A stretch of 64,000 nucleotides of DNA from Meconema thalassinum (lineage: Eukaryota; Arthropoda; Insecta; Orthoptera; Tettigoniidae), in assembly GCA_946902985.2 (NCBI GenBank), contig OX336391.1, positions 143,099,074-143,163,073 of the forward strand, given 5' to 3'. Of the stretch, positions 44,293 to 56,948 are shown piece after piece; the first letter of the stretch is position 1; each line of letters opens with the position of its first letter. The notes under the pieces are model-generated. The model made no database searches and was not told the DNA's origin. It saw only the letters and a list, made by a program, of their open reading frames with translations. Made by a program: the position numbers and the translations under genes.

Positions 44293-47076
44293 AAAAATCA
44301 GTATTAAATCCATTGTACTGTTAGTAGAAAAGTATATTTCCGTGTAGTTATGCTCTCATACACTTCGCAAGGTTCTTTTTCCCTTAAGTTCACACATGGG
44401 ACAATGAACTTGGCGTGATTTAAATTTTTATAAGTAACGGGAATTGTAAGGTAGTTACTTTCCACACACAGTAATTGTAACTGCTGCTTCGTTACTATTT
44501 TAATGACTAACTGGAATTGTAAGGCAGTTACTTTCCACACACAGTAATTGTAACTGCCACTTCGTTACTATTTTAATGAGTAACGGGAATTGTAAGGCAG
44601 TTACTTTCCACACAGAGTAATTGTAACTGCTGCTTTGTTACCATTGTTAATAAGTAACGGAATTTGTAATGCAGTTACTTTTCACACAGAGTTTATTGTA
44701 ACTGCTACTTCGTTACCATTGTTGGTAAGTAACGGGAGTTTTAACCACTACTTCATTACCATTGTTAATAAGGAACGGTAACTGTAACTGGTACCTCATT
44801 ACCATTGTTAATTAGGAACGGTATGTGTAACTGCTACTTCATTACCATTGTTAATAAAGAACGGTAATTGTAACTCCTACTTCATTACCATTGTTAATAA
44901 GGAACGGTAATTGTAACTCCTACTTCATTACCATTGTTAATAAAGAACCGCACGTGTAACTGCTACTTCATTACCATTGTTAATAAAGAACGGTAATTGT
45001 AACTCATACTTCATTACCATTGTTAATAAGGAACGGTAATTGTAACTGTTACTTCATTACCATTGTTAATAAAGAACCGCAAGTGTAACTGCTACTTCAT
45101 TTTCATTGTTAATAAAGAACGGTAATTGTAACTGCTACTTAATTACCATTGTTAATAAGGAACCGCAATTGTAACTGGTACTTCATTACCATTGTTAATA
45201 AGGGACGGTAAATGTAACTGGTACTTCATTACCATTGTTAATAAGGAACGGTAATTGTAACTGCAACTTCATTACCATTGTTAATAAAGAACCGCAATTG
45301 TAACTGCTACTTCATTACCATTGTTAATAAAGAACGGTAATTGTAACTGCTACTTAATTACCATGGTTAATAAGGAACGGTAATTGTAACTGCTACTTCT
45401 TTACCATTGTTAATAAGGAACGGTAATTGTAACTGCTACTTCGTTACCATTGTTAATAAAGAACCGCAATTGTTACTGCTACTTAATTACCATTGTTAAT
45501 AAGGAACGGTAATTGTAACGGAGCTTCTTTTTACGCAAAGTAATTGTAACTGCTACTTCGTTACCATTGTTAATAAAGAACCGCAATTGTAACTGCTACT
45601 TAATGGCCTTGGTTAATAAGGAACGCCCGGTAATCACATTGTTAATAAGGAACCGCAATTGTAACTGCTAATTCATTACCATTGTTAATCAAGAACGGTA
45701 ATTGTAACTCCTACTTCATTACCATCGTTAATAAGGAACGGTAAATACATTGTTAATAAGGAACCGCAATTGTAACTGCTACTTCATTACCATTGTTAAC
45801 AAAGAACGGTAATTGTAACTCCTACTTCATTACCATTGTTAACAAAGAACGGTAATTGTAACGGAGATTCTTTTTACACAAAGTAACTGTAACTGCTACT
45901 TCATTACCATTGTCAATAAGGAACAGTAATTGTAACTCCTACTTCATTACTATTGTTAATAAAGAACGGTAATTGTAACTCCTACCTCATTACCATTGTT
46001 AATAAGGAACGGTAATTGTAACTGGTACTTCGTTACCATTGTTAATAAGGAACGGTAATTGTAACTGGTACTTCGTTACCATTGTTAATAAGGAAAGGTA
46101 ATTGTAACTGCTACTTCGTTACCATTGTTAATAAGGAACGGTAATCGTAACTGGTACTTCGTTACCATTGTTAATAAGGAACGGTAATTGTAACTGCTAA
46201 TTCATTAGACTACCATTGTTAATAATGAACGGTAATTGTAACTGTTAGTTCGTTACCATTGTTAATAATGAACGGTAATTGTAACTGTTACTTCGTTACC
46301 ATTGTTAATAATGAACGGTAATTGTAACTGCTACTTCGTTACCATTGTTAATAAGGAACGGTAATTGTAACTGCTACTTCGTTGCCATTGTTAATAACGA
46401 ACGGTAATTGTAACTGGTACTTCGCTATCATTGAAAATAAGGAACGGTAATTGTAACTGGTACTTTGTTACCATTGTTAATAAGGAACGGTAATTGTAAC
46501 TGGTACTTCGTTACCATTGTTAATAAGGAACGGTAATTGTAACTGGTACTTCGTTACCATTGTTAATAAGGAACGGTAATTGTAACTGCTACTTCGTTAC
46601 CATTGTTAATAAGGAACGGTAATTGTAACGGCTACTTCATTAGACTACCATTGTTAATAAGGAACGGTAATTGTAACTGGTAATTCGTTACCATTGTTAG
46701 TAAGGAACGGTAATTGTAACTGGTACTTCGTTACCATTGTTAGTAAGGAACGGTAATTGTAACTGCTACTTCATTAGACTACCATTGTTAATAAGGAAAG
46801 GTAATTGTAACTGGACTTCGTTACCATTGTTAATAAGGACCGGTAATTGTAACTGGTACTTCGTTACCATTGTTAATAAGGAATGGTAATTGTAACTGCT
46901 ACTTCGTTACCATTGTTAATAAGGGACGGTAATTGTAACTGCTTCTTCATTACCATGGTTAAAAAGGAACGGTCATTGTAACCGGTAATTCGTTACCATT
47001 GTTAATAAGGAACGGTAATTGTAACTGCTACTTCATTAGACTACCATTGTTAATAAGGAACAGTTATTGTAACTGG

Positions 47077-47412
47077 AGAAGCCTCCGTGGCTTAGGCGAC
47101 AGCACGCCGGCCACTCACCGCAGGGTCCGTGGTTCAAATCCCGGTCACTCCATGTGAGATCTGTGCTGGACAAAACGGAGGCAGACAGGTTTTTCTCCGG
47201 GTACTCCTGTTTTCCCTGTCAAAATTTCATTCCAGCAACACTCTCCACTATCACTTCATTTCATCTGTCATTCATTTAAACAATGCCCCAGAGGAGTGCG
47301 TCAGGCCTCGGCAGCCGGCACAGTTCATATCCTCGCCGCTAGATGGGGGCTTCATTCATTCCATTCCTGACCCGGTCGGAGACTGGAAGCAGGCTGTGGA
47401 TTTTCATTTTCA
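47077..47412 (+). mobile_element. tRNA-headed SINE, family C, copy 1 in the satellite
   Basis: The head has A-box-like gtggcttaggcg and B-box ggttcaaatcccgg, then a body with gtttttctccgggtactcc and a 3' end ggctgtggattttcattttc. attgtaactgg flanks both sides (47066-47076, 47413-47423), consistent with a target duplication, although the satellite itself supplies that sequence. A 96-codon frame inside is just SINE sequence. Confidence 0.85.
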
Positions 47413-50333
47413 ATTGTAACTGGTACTTCGTTACCATTGTTAATGAGGATTTGTAATTGTAACTGGTACTTCGTTACCATTGTTAATGAGGAACGGTAAT
47501 TGTAACTGGTACTTCGTTACCATTGTTAATAAGGAACGGTAATTGTAACTGCTACTTCGTTACCATTGTTAATAAGGAACGGTAATCGTAACTGGTACTT
47601 CGTTACCATTGTTAATAAGGAACGGTAATTGTAACTGTTACTTCGTTACCATTGTTAATAATGAACGGTAATTGTAACTGGTACTTCATAACCATTGTTA
47701 ATAAGGAACGGTAATTACATTGTTAATAAGGAACCGCAATTGTAACTGCTACTTCATTACCATTGTTAACATAGAACGGTAATTGTAACTCCTACTTCAT
47801 TACCATTATTAAAAAAGAACGGTAATTGTAACGGTTTTTTTTCTACACAAAGTAATTGTAACTGCTACTTCATAACCATTGTTAATAAGGAACAGTAATT
47901 GTAACTCCTACTTCATTACCATTGTTAATAATTAACGATAATTGTAATTCCTACTTCATTACCTTTGTTAATAAGGAACGGTAATTGTAACTGGTACTTC
48001 GTTACCATTGTTAATAAGGAATGGTAATAGTAAATGCTACTTCATTAGACTACCATTGTTAATAAGGAACGCTAATTGTAACTGCTACTTCATTACCATT
48101 GTTAATAAAGAACGATAATTGTAACATCTACTTAATTACCATTGTTAATAAAGAACGATAATTGTAACTGCTACTTCATTACCATTGTTAATAAAGAACC
48201 GCAATTGTAACTGCTACTTCATTACCATTGTTAATAAAGAAGGGTAATTGTAACTGCTACTTAATTACCATGGTTAATAAGGAACGGTAATTGTAACTGC
48301 TACTTCGTTACCATTGTTAATAAGGAACGGTAATTGTAACTGCTACTTCGTTACCATTGTTAAGAAAGAACCGCAATTGTTACTGCTACTTAATTACCAT
48401 TGTTCATAAGGAACGGTAATTGTAACGGAGTTTCTTTTTACGCAAAGTAATTGTAACTGCTACTTCGTTACCATTGTTAATAAAGAACCGCAATTGTAAC
48501 TGCTACTCAATTGCCATGGTTAATAAAGAACGTCCGGTAATTACATTGTTAATAAGGACCCGCAATTGTAACTGCTAATTCATTACCATTGTTAATAAAG
48601 AACGGTAATTGTAACTCCTACTTCATTACCTTTGTTAATAAGGAACGGTAATTACATTGTTAATAAGGAACCGCAATTGTAACTGCTACTTCATTACCAT
48701 TGTTAACAAAGAACGGTAATTGTAACTCCTACTTCATTACCATTGTTAATAAAGAACGGCAATTGTAACAGTGATTCTTTTTACACAAAGTAATTGTAAC
48801 TGCAACTTCATTACCATTGTTAATAAGGAACAGTAATTGTAACTCCTACTTCATTACTGTTGTTAATAAAGAACGGTAATTGTAACTCCTACATCATTAC
48901 CATTGTTAATAAGGAACGGTAATTGTAACTGGTACTTCGTTACCATTGTTAATAAGGAACGGTAATTGTAACTGGTACTTCGTTACCATTGTCAACAAGG
49001 AAAGGTAATTGTAACTGCTACTTCGTTACCATTGTTAATAAGGAACGGTAATCGTAACTGGTACTTCGTTACCATTGTTAATAAGGAACGGTAATTGTAA
49101 CTGCTAATTCATTAGACTATCATTGTTAATAATGAACGGTAATTGTAACTGTTACTTCGTTACCATTGTTAATAATGAACGGTAATTGTAACTGGTACTT
49201 CGTTACCATTGTTAAATATGAACGGTAATTGTAACTGCTACTTCGTTACCATTGTTAATAAGGAACGGTAATTGTAACTGCTACTTCGTTACCATTGTTA
49301 ATAAGGAACGGTGATTGTAACTGCTACTTCGTTACCATTGTTAATAAGGAACGGTAATTGTGACAGGTACTTCGTTACCATTGTTAATAAGGAACGGTAA
49401 TTGTAGCTGGTAATTATTTACCATTGTTAATAAGGAACGGTAATTGTAACTGCTACTTCGTTACCATTGTTAATAAGGAACGGTTATTGTAACTGGTACT
49501 TCGTTACCATTGTTAATAAGGAACGGTAATTGTAACTGCTACTTCATTAGACTACCATTGTTAATAAGTAACGATAATTGTAACTGGTACTTCGTTACCA
49601 TTGTTAATAAGGAACGGTAATTGTAACTGGTACTTCGTTACCATTGTTAATAAGGAACGGTAATTGTAACTGGTACTTCGCTATCATTGAAAATAAGGAA
49701 CGGTAATTGTAACTGGTACTTTGTTACCATTGTTAATAAGGAACGGTAATTGTAACTGGTACTTCGTTACCATTGTTAATAAGGAACGGTAATTGTAACT
49801 GGTACTCCGTTACCATTGTTAATAAGGAACGGTAATTGTAACTGCTACTTCGTTACCATTGTTAATAAGGAACGGTAATTGTAACGGCTATTTCATTAGA
49901 CTACCATTGTTAATAAGGAACGGTAATTGTAACTGGTAATTCGTTACATTTGTTAGTAAGGAACGGTAATTGTTACTGGTACTTCGTTACCATTGTTAGT
50001 AAGGAACGGTAATTGTAACTGCTACTTCATTAGACTACCATTGTTAATAAGGAAAGGTAATTGTAACTGGTACTTCGTTACCATTGTTAATAAGGACCGG
50101 TAATTGTAACTGGTACTTCGTTACCATTGTTAATAAGGAATGGTAATTGTAACTGCTACTTCGTTACCATTGTTAATAAGGGACGGTAATTGTAACTGCT
50201 ACTTCGTTACCATGGTTAATAAGGAACGGTAATTGTAACCGGTAATTCGTTACCATTGTTAATAAGGAACGGTAATTGTAACTGCTACTTCATTAGACTA
50301 CCATTGTTAATAAGGAACAGTTATTGTAACTGG

Positions 50334-50669
50334 TGAAGCCTCCGTGGCTTAGGCGGCAGCACGCCGGCCTCTCACCGCTGGGTCCGTGGTTCAAATCCCG
50401 GTCACTCCATGTGAGATCTGTGCTGGACAAAACGGAGGCAGACAGGTTTTTCTCCGGGTACTCCGGTTTTCCCTGTCAAAATTTCATTCCAGCAACACTC
50501 TCCACTATCACTTCATTTCATCTGTCATTCATTTAATCATTGCCCCAGAGGAGTGCGTCAGGCCTCGGCAGCCGGCACTGTTCATATCCTCGCCGCTAGA
50601 TGGGGGCTTCATTCATTCCATTCCTGACCCGGTCGGAGACTGGAAGCAGGATGTGGATTTTCATTTTCA
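50334..50669 (+). mobile_element. tRNA-headed SINE, family C, copy 2 in the satellite
   Basis: Nearly identical to 47077-47412, with the same flanking bases (acagttattgtaactgg before, ttaatgaggattt shortly after). Because insertion point and neighbours are the same, it is a copy made by duplication of the array (offset 3,257 bp), not a second insertion. Confidence 0.85.
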
Positions 50670-52430
50670 ATTGTAACTGGTACTTCGTTACCATTGTTAA
50701 TGAGGATTTGAAATTGTAACTGGTACTTCGTTACCATTGTTAATAAGGAACAGTAATTGTAACTGGTGCTTGTTTACCATTGTTAATAAGGAACGGTAAT
50801 TGTAACCGCTACTTCGTTACCATTGTTAATAAGGAACGGTAATCGTAACTGGTACTTCGTTACCATTGTTAATAAGGAACGGTAATTGTAACTGCTACTT
50901 CATTAGACTACCATTGTTAATAAGGAACGGTAATTGTAACTGTTACTTCGTTACCATTGTTAATAATGAACGGTAATTGTAACTGGTACTTCGTAACCAT
51001 TGTTAATAAGGAACGGTAATTGTAACTGCTACTTCGTTACCAATGTTAATAATGAACGGTAATTGTAACTGCTACTTCGTTACCATTGTTAATAAGGAAC
51101 GGTAATTGTAACTGCTACTTCGTTACCATTGTTAATAAGGAACGGTAATTGTGACTGGTACTTCGTTACCATTGTTAATAAGGAACGGTAATTGTAACTG
51201 CTTATTCGTTACCATTGTTAATAAGGAACGGTAATTGTAACTGCTACTTCGTTACCATTGTTAATAAGGAACGGTAATTGTAACTGGTACTTCGTTACCA
51301 TTGTTAATAAGGAACGGTAATTGTAACTGCTACTTCATTAGACTACCATTGTTAATAAGGAACGGTAATTGTAACTGGTACTTCGTTGCCATTGTTAATA
51401 AGGAACGGTAATTGTAACTGGTACTTCGTTACCATTGTTAATAAGGAACGGTAATTGTAACTGGTACTTCGTTACCATTGTTAATAAGGAACGGTAATTG
51501 TAACGGCTACTTCATTAGACTACCATTGTTAATAAGGAACGGTAATTGTAACTGGTAATTCGTTACCATTGTTAGTAAGGAACGGTAATTGTAACTGGTA
51601 CTTCGTTACCATTGTTAATAAGGAACGGTAATTGTAACTGCTACTTCATTAGACTACCATTGTTAATAAGGAAAGGTAATTGTAACTGGTACTTCGTTAC
51701 CATTGTTGATACGGAACGGTAATTGTAACTGGTACTTCGTTACCATTGTTAATAAGGAATGGTAATTGTAACTGCTACTTCGTTACCATTGTTAATAAGG
51801 GACGGTAATTGTAACTGCTACTTCGTTACCATGGTTAATAAGGAACAGTAATTGTAACTGGTACTTCGTGAGCATTGTTAATAAGGGACGGTAATTGTAA
51901 CTGGTACTTCGTTACCATGGTTAATAAGGAACGGTAATTGTACCTGGTACTTCGTTACCATTGTTAATAAGGAACGGTAATTGTAACTGCTACTTCATTA
52001 GACTACCATTGTTAATAAGGGACGGTAATTGTAACTGCTACTTCGTTACCATGGTTAATAAGGAACGGTAATTGTAACTGGTACTTCGTTACCATTGTTA
52101 ATAAGGAACGGTAATTGTAACTGCTACCGTACTTCATTAGACTACCATTGTTAATAAGGAACAGTAATTGTAACTGGTACTTCGTTACCATTGTTAATGA
52201 GGATTTGTAATTGTAACTGGTACTTCGTTACCATTGTTATTAAGGGACGGTAATTGTAACGGAGTGTCTTTCCACAAAAAAAAAATAAAAATAAAAAAAT
52301 GTAAATGCTACTTCGTAACGTAATTACTTTTTACACAAAGGAATTGTAACTGCTGCTTCGTTACTATTGTATTAAGTAACGGTAGCAGTAAGTCACTTAC
52401 TTTTGAAAAGTAATTTACCGAACACCGACG

Positions 52431-52650
52431 ACACGACGGTGGCTGAGTGCACTAAGCCGCTAGCTCGCGCCTCGTTGGCATCGGGAGAGCGTGTGCTCGA
52501 ATTCCACCAAAGCTGCCCTGAAAGTGTTTCTCGTGGATTCCCATTTTCACCGCCAGGCAAATGCCGGGATGGTTCCTTTCTACGGAACCACGGCCGACTT
52601 TCTTCCAAAACCCCTTCCCTGAGCCTTTCTTAATTAAACCCAAGTTAGCG
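52431..52650 (+). mobile_element. tRNA-headed SINE, family E
   Basis: The head is ggtggctgagtgcactaagc with B-box-like gtgctcgaattcc. The body has ttctcgtggattcccatttt and aggcaaatgccgggatggtt, the core also seen in families B and 53.6 kb. The tail is not clear. Confidence 0.65.
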
Positions 52651-53079
52651 GTCGCCTGGCTATCGGCTTGTCACCATACCCAGTTGTATCTACAGACAAA
52701 GTGTGAGCTGCCAGACACCTTCCTTACGCGACGGTGGAGGAACGATCCCTGACAGAGTTTGTGGGTGAAGCTGAGCTGGGAGGTAAGCGTTAAAAAAAAC
52801 TTACCGAACGCTGGGTAGAAGCACTGATGTCCGCTGTAGAGGACCTAGAACGTGTTTGAGGGACACTCTAGACATCAATTGCGTCTCTCTCTACAAACGG
52901 AAGTTCTGGTTTTGTACCTGCGGCCGTTGTTGGGGAGTTGCGTCATGGATATAAAAGCGAACTCATTATTGTGCATTGTGTGTTTATGGTGCATTCAGCA
53001 TGTGCCGCCATATCGAAAATTGCAAGCATGCCATCACGTATTCCATCCACATCAACATAGCCGAGCAGTCCAAAGCAAT
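52651..53079. other. No recognisable feature
   Basis: No frame with known motifs, no terminal repeats seen. Confidence 0.4.
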
Positions 53080-53225
53080 TTCAATGTCTGGGCTGAGTAG
53101 CCCGTGTTCGTAGACCCGAGGTTTGAATCCCGTCTCAGACAGGGTCCACCTGAAGTGTGTTTTTCTCTGGATGTTTCCAACATCAATAAAGGTTGAAACT
53201 TCTTTCCCAAACACGTCAATTACTC
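53080..53225 (+). mobile_element. SINE fragment with tRNA-like B-box
   Basis: gaggtttgaatcccgtctca is a B-box match; the following gtgtgtttttctctggatg resembles other SINE bodies here. Limits are uncertain. Confidence 0.4.
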
Positions 53226-53284
53226 TGTTGGAAGGACATGTATTCCTCACATATTAAAATACATCTATTGGATTAAGTTATAAA

Positions 53285-53620
53285 TCAAGCCAGGCTCGTG
53301 GTGTGGCGCGCTTGTCTCTTACATAGATGGTACCGGGTTTGGTTCCCAGCTTTACCAGAAATTTTAGCTTCTGACGTAAGGGTTAGAACTAGGTACACGT
53401 ATACTCGTGGTGACATTCGAGTCACTGCCGGATTTTGAATGTAGTGCACAACGACCTGAAACCAAGCTAATGCGGCTGAGAGTGCCATTGCATTGGCTGG
53501 GTGGTAACTTGCGATGTAGTAGCCAGCAGTCTTCACTGTCACCCCGGAGGTCCATGTTCGATTCCCAACTCTGCCAAAAATGTAATTCTGATATGAAGCC
53601 TGGAACGGGGCACACTCATC
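53285..53620 (+). mobile_element. Composite SINE: two tRNA-like heads in series
   Basis: A first head is ggctcgtggtgtggcgcgct with ccgggtttggttcccagc (53290-53350). A second is gtagtagccagcagtcttca with catgttcgattcccaac (53515-53570), followed by ttctgatatgaagcctggaa. Confidence 0.5.
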
Positions 53621-54180
53621 CTCGTGAGGCAAAATTGACAAGAGATGGGTTCAATTCCTACCTTAGCCATCCTGAAAATGGTTTTCCGTGGTTTCCCCAC
53701 GTTTCCTCCAGGCAAATACCGGTATGGTACCTCACTTAAGGCTACGGCCGATTCCTACCCAAATCATACCTCATTTCCAAATACACACACTAGTATAGGG
53801 ATTACAGTGACACTGGTTATCAGACTAATTCTACACACACCCAATTACACGGGGCTACATGACCACAATGTCGCAAAGACCCTAAAAGAATCAACAACTC
53901 AGCATCGTGAGGCAAAACTGAGAATAGATGGACTCAATTACTACCTCAACAATCCAGGAAGTGGTTTCCATGGATTCCCATTTCTACTCCAGGCAACTGC
54001 TGGAATGGTTCTTAACTTTAGACCACGACCACCTAATGCCCAATCTTCACCTGAATTACGAAATATACACACTACTGCAGACACTTCATTAACACAGGCT
54101 ATCAGACAAATTCCACACACACCAAAGCACACGGGGCTACATGACCATGATGTCGCAAAGATCCTAAATCAACTAAGGTA
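53621..54180 (+). mobile_element. SINE body and tail in tandem (two ~275-bp copies)
   Basis: cgtgaggcaaaattgac (53622) and cgtgaggcaaaactgag (53907) start two similar copies. Each has a core (ggttttccgtggtttcccc, caggcaaataccgg) and then the tail catgacc...gtcgcaaag...cctaaa. The tail is the same as in SINE family A, where it forms the GGGGCT...AGCCCC stem-loop. Confidence 0.65.
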
Positions 54181-54479
54181 ACGGTTGGCCATTCCTTGAT
54201 CGTTTTTTTTAAATTACTCTGGATCGGTCAATTTTAGGGTCTTAAAATCTTATTTTCCGGGTCTCTTTGGGACATGCCGTGTGTTGTTACTCGCAGTGAG
54301 GGGCGTGAAGTGAGCTATAAATTAACTGTTATTTTTCTTGATTAATCATTTTCAGAGTATCGGTTATAATAATATTATGGGCTTCACGTCACTTATAACT
54401 AAGAGCGGATTTAGTGACGCCAGGCTGCTGGAGGTTTTGCAAGCGTAACAGTGAATTTACTGAAATGCATTGTTTGTAA
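54181..54479. other. No recognisable feature
   Basis: Short stretch of unassigned sequence. Confidence 0.4.
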
Positions 54480-54575
54480 TTAAGCACCCTCAAATCCCAA
54501 CTGACTGCGCAGGGATTCGGTCCCGCAACCCTGCAGGTGAGAACCGTGCCAATGCACCACACAGCTAATCCCTCT
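54480..54575 (-). mobile_element. tRNA-like SINE head fragment (same family as 60625-60842)
   Basis: Complemented, the sequence has gctgtgtggtgcattggcac and a B-box-like gggaccgaatccctg, followed by the gcagtcagttgggatttgag phrase also present at 60.7 kb. Confidence 0.5.
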
Positions 54576-54904
54576 CCTAGAACGGAATAGGCTAAATAAT
54601 CTAAATGATCATACCTAGTATTATAGAGTCGCAGTTGGACAGCACTGTTTGTTGCGAGTGTGTGTTATGGGTTGTAAAACTCAGAACATTAGACACAACC
54701 TTGAAGAGATAAGACCCATTAGTTCAGCACCAGCAGCATTGCTTAACTGATATGGTCACCATATTGGAGTCATTTATTTGAGAAGTTAGTTCATTCATTA
54801 CAGGCAAAATGAACAGAATACTCCAGTGTTGCGACTTCATCGAGTTCATGTTCCTGTCACCCAATAACGCTGTCATCATCAAGGTGGAAATGGACAGTAA
54901 TTAT

Positions 54905-56103
54905 TAGGGCTCGGATTTTTAGGTGCTTATTTATAGTTTGGCAATATAATCAATACAAGATTTCAGAGTACAAAGAAAATCACTTTAAAATCTACTGCAC
55001 ATTATTTTTACTATTTACACTATTTACAGTCTCAGGTCTAATGTGTCTATCCATTGGACCGCGTCAGGTGTCGCCAACAGGAAATCGATCCAGTCCCCTC
55101 CATACGCCCTCAGAGGACAGTCAGTTGTAATGTGTTGGATGGTTTGATTAGGAGCACCACAATCACACTGAGGAGACGAAATTTTTCCCCATTTGAACAA
55201 AGTTCCATTGCATACTCCGTGGTTTGTCCGAAACCTATTGAGAGTTGCCCAAGCCCTCCTAGGCAGATCGGAACCTGGAGTGCTAAAAATTGGGAAAATA
55301 TTTATTTTTTATGTATTAAAAATACCTGAAATATGTGACAAAAAGGCAAAAATATTTAATTATAAATTAGTTCATTAATGTGAATATAAACAATATGCAG
55401 TACTCACGAATGCAATTTATGCTATGTCCACTGACTGATGAAGAATTACAATACACAACGAGATACATCTTCAGGTTGTCCATCACAAATGACCGACGAT
55501 TATCACGAAACACTTCTTCTGAAGGCGCGAAACTGCGTCAATGTGTTTCTTGCCCTCGAGGTGTTGTATAACTTAAGATCGCAATTCAGCCTTGATTGCT
55601 TTCCCACATGGTTGTCAGAACAGAACGCCCCCATCAGAAGTACAATTATCTTTAAATTCTGCAACAGACGATAACTTGTAGTTGTTTTCACTTTAGGCAT
55701 CGTAGAACTATCTTACACTTCACAGTGCCAGAAATGAACTGCATGTGAGTGACACTGATTCCATGTAGCTGGGGGAGGGGGACGTCTAGTACGTGGTGCA
55801 ATGTGGCTATGGACAAGGAAATTCTCAGCTTCCACAGTGAGTGGCACGGGGCGACAAGTTAAGAATATCACAGTTGCAAGCTGACATACGCTCTGCATGA
55901 AGATTAGATAGCTCACAGGTTCTTCCCCGTTGAAGTAGCACAGAACAAAAATGCAATAAACGGAAAGATCTAGCATATTGATTTAAAATAATATATGTCT
56001 TTTTATGTGCTAATAAGTGAAGAGCAGGAATTTATGTATTTATAGAAAAATGCTTAAATATGTATTTACATAAAAAAATATTTACCTAAAAATCCGACCC
56101 CTA
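54905..56103. mobile_element. hAT-type MITE (1,199 bp) with LINE fragment inside
   Basis: Ends TAGGGCTCGGATTTTTAGGT and, inverted, TAGGGGTCGGATTTTTAGGT. GTAATTAT is duplicated at 54897-54904 and 56104-56111, the 8 bp expected for hAT. No transposase motif is visible. A minus-strand LINE fragment sits at 55024-55300. Confidence 0.88.
55024..55300 (-). pseudogene. LINE ORF2 C-terminal fragment with CCHC-like knuckle
   Basis: The complement is open for about 90 codons down to a TAA at 55026. It reads LPRRAWATLNRFRTNHGVCN, then SSPQCDCGAPNQTIQHITTD and DCPLRAYGG, DAVQWIDTL. The CxCG...QTxxHIxxxCPL pattern is the zinc-knuckle end of many insect LINE ORF2 proteins (I/Jockey-like). The frame is intact but only the last part remains, and it lies within a hAT-type MITE, so it was inserted there. 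Confidence 0.75.
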
Positions 56104-56111
56104 GTAATTAT

Positions 56112-56555
56112 CATATATATTATTTCAGTAGTATAGATCCCTCCTGCGGCGCTCACAAGCGACCGATCGTGACAAATGAGCATTCAAATGAAAGAGAATA
56201 GACATTACCTGTGACTTATTGCACTATAATTTCATAAATATCCATAATTTCTTTAAAATATGACTTAAAATTGTATTAAGTGCGCGATTTGCGAACACCG
56301 ATGCTGAAGGAAAAATCGCTTTTAAAAATTGTACGAAATGTGCGATTTGCAAACACCGTCGCAAATACACTCCATAATTGCCGTCCACGGGCCGCTGTGA
56401 CGCCTGTATCATGTCATATTAACATTCTGAGGTCTTTCCTTTATCCTGAAATGTAAACAGTGTTCTATAATCATTTGGTTGAAATAAAAACATAACAACC
56501 TTTCTCCTTAAGTCTCTCATTATAAACCTATTGGGGAAAGTGCGGTTCATGAACA
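56112..56555. other. No gene; possible body of a Helitron-like element
   Basis: Contains a small direct repeat around 56281 and 56341 (tgcgatttgcraacaccg). No frame. Could belong to the Helitron-like end that follows. Confidence 0.3.
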
Positions 56556-56584
56556 TGCGAGATTTCTCGCACGGGCCCGCTAGT
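56556..56584 (+). mobile_element. Helitron-like 3' terminus
   Basis: A perfect hairpin TGCGAGA-tt-TCTCGCA (56556-56571) is followed by eight bases (itself palindromic cgggcccg) and CTAGT. This fits the Helitron 3' end pattern. Confidence 0.55.
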
Positions 56585-56948
56585 CGTAATAATTTGTATT
56601 CATTACTCGTCGTTTATTTGATTTTAATTTTTTATTTGAATTTGAATCATTGTTGCTCTTGTACAGGCCACTGAGGCTACAAATTTTCTTTGTACTGCTC
56701 TATTCATTCAGAGGGTGGTTAAATACAATAAAATAAGAAATAACTTAACCTAAACATTCAGTTGCCAATATCATTGTTTTAATAATAATGATGTTAGAAA
56801 TTTGATGTTTTCCAGTCGGTCAACACGAGTGTACCCAATATTGTGATTGGTTAATCCCTAATCATGAAAAAAATTGCATGAGATTAATATTTATTTATTT
56901 ATTGTTGGTGATGTTTTATTAATTTTATTTATTATTATTATTATTATT
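56585..56948. other. AT-rich flank ending in (ATT)n
   Basis: No gene. It ends in a short (TTA)n run directly against the 5' truncation of the R1-clade LINE. Confidence 0.4.

Larger units (their letters stand above)
44432..52418. repeat. 43-bp tandem satellite derived from a 74-bp unit
   Basis: The core is about 170-180 units of 43 bp (taattgtaactgctacttcg + ttaccattgttaataaggaa + cgg). Both edges (44432-44720 and 52235-52400) and scattered interior units keep a longer 74-bp form with an extra cagttactttccacacacag segment. The 31 bp missing from the short form lie between two copies of AATTGTAA. Variants (cttcattagactacc, aaccgcaattg) recur in blocks, showing local amplification. Two SINE copies interrupt it. 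No coding capacity (43 is not a multiple of three). Confidence 0.95.

Noticed and set aside
47129..50676. Two 96-codon frames
   Set aside because: They lie within SINE copies and end in SINE tails.
56224..56412. 62-codon minus-strand frame
   Set aside because: Short, no motif, and overlaps a small direct repeat.
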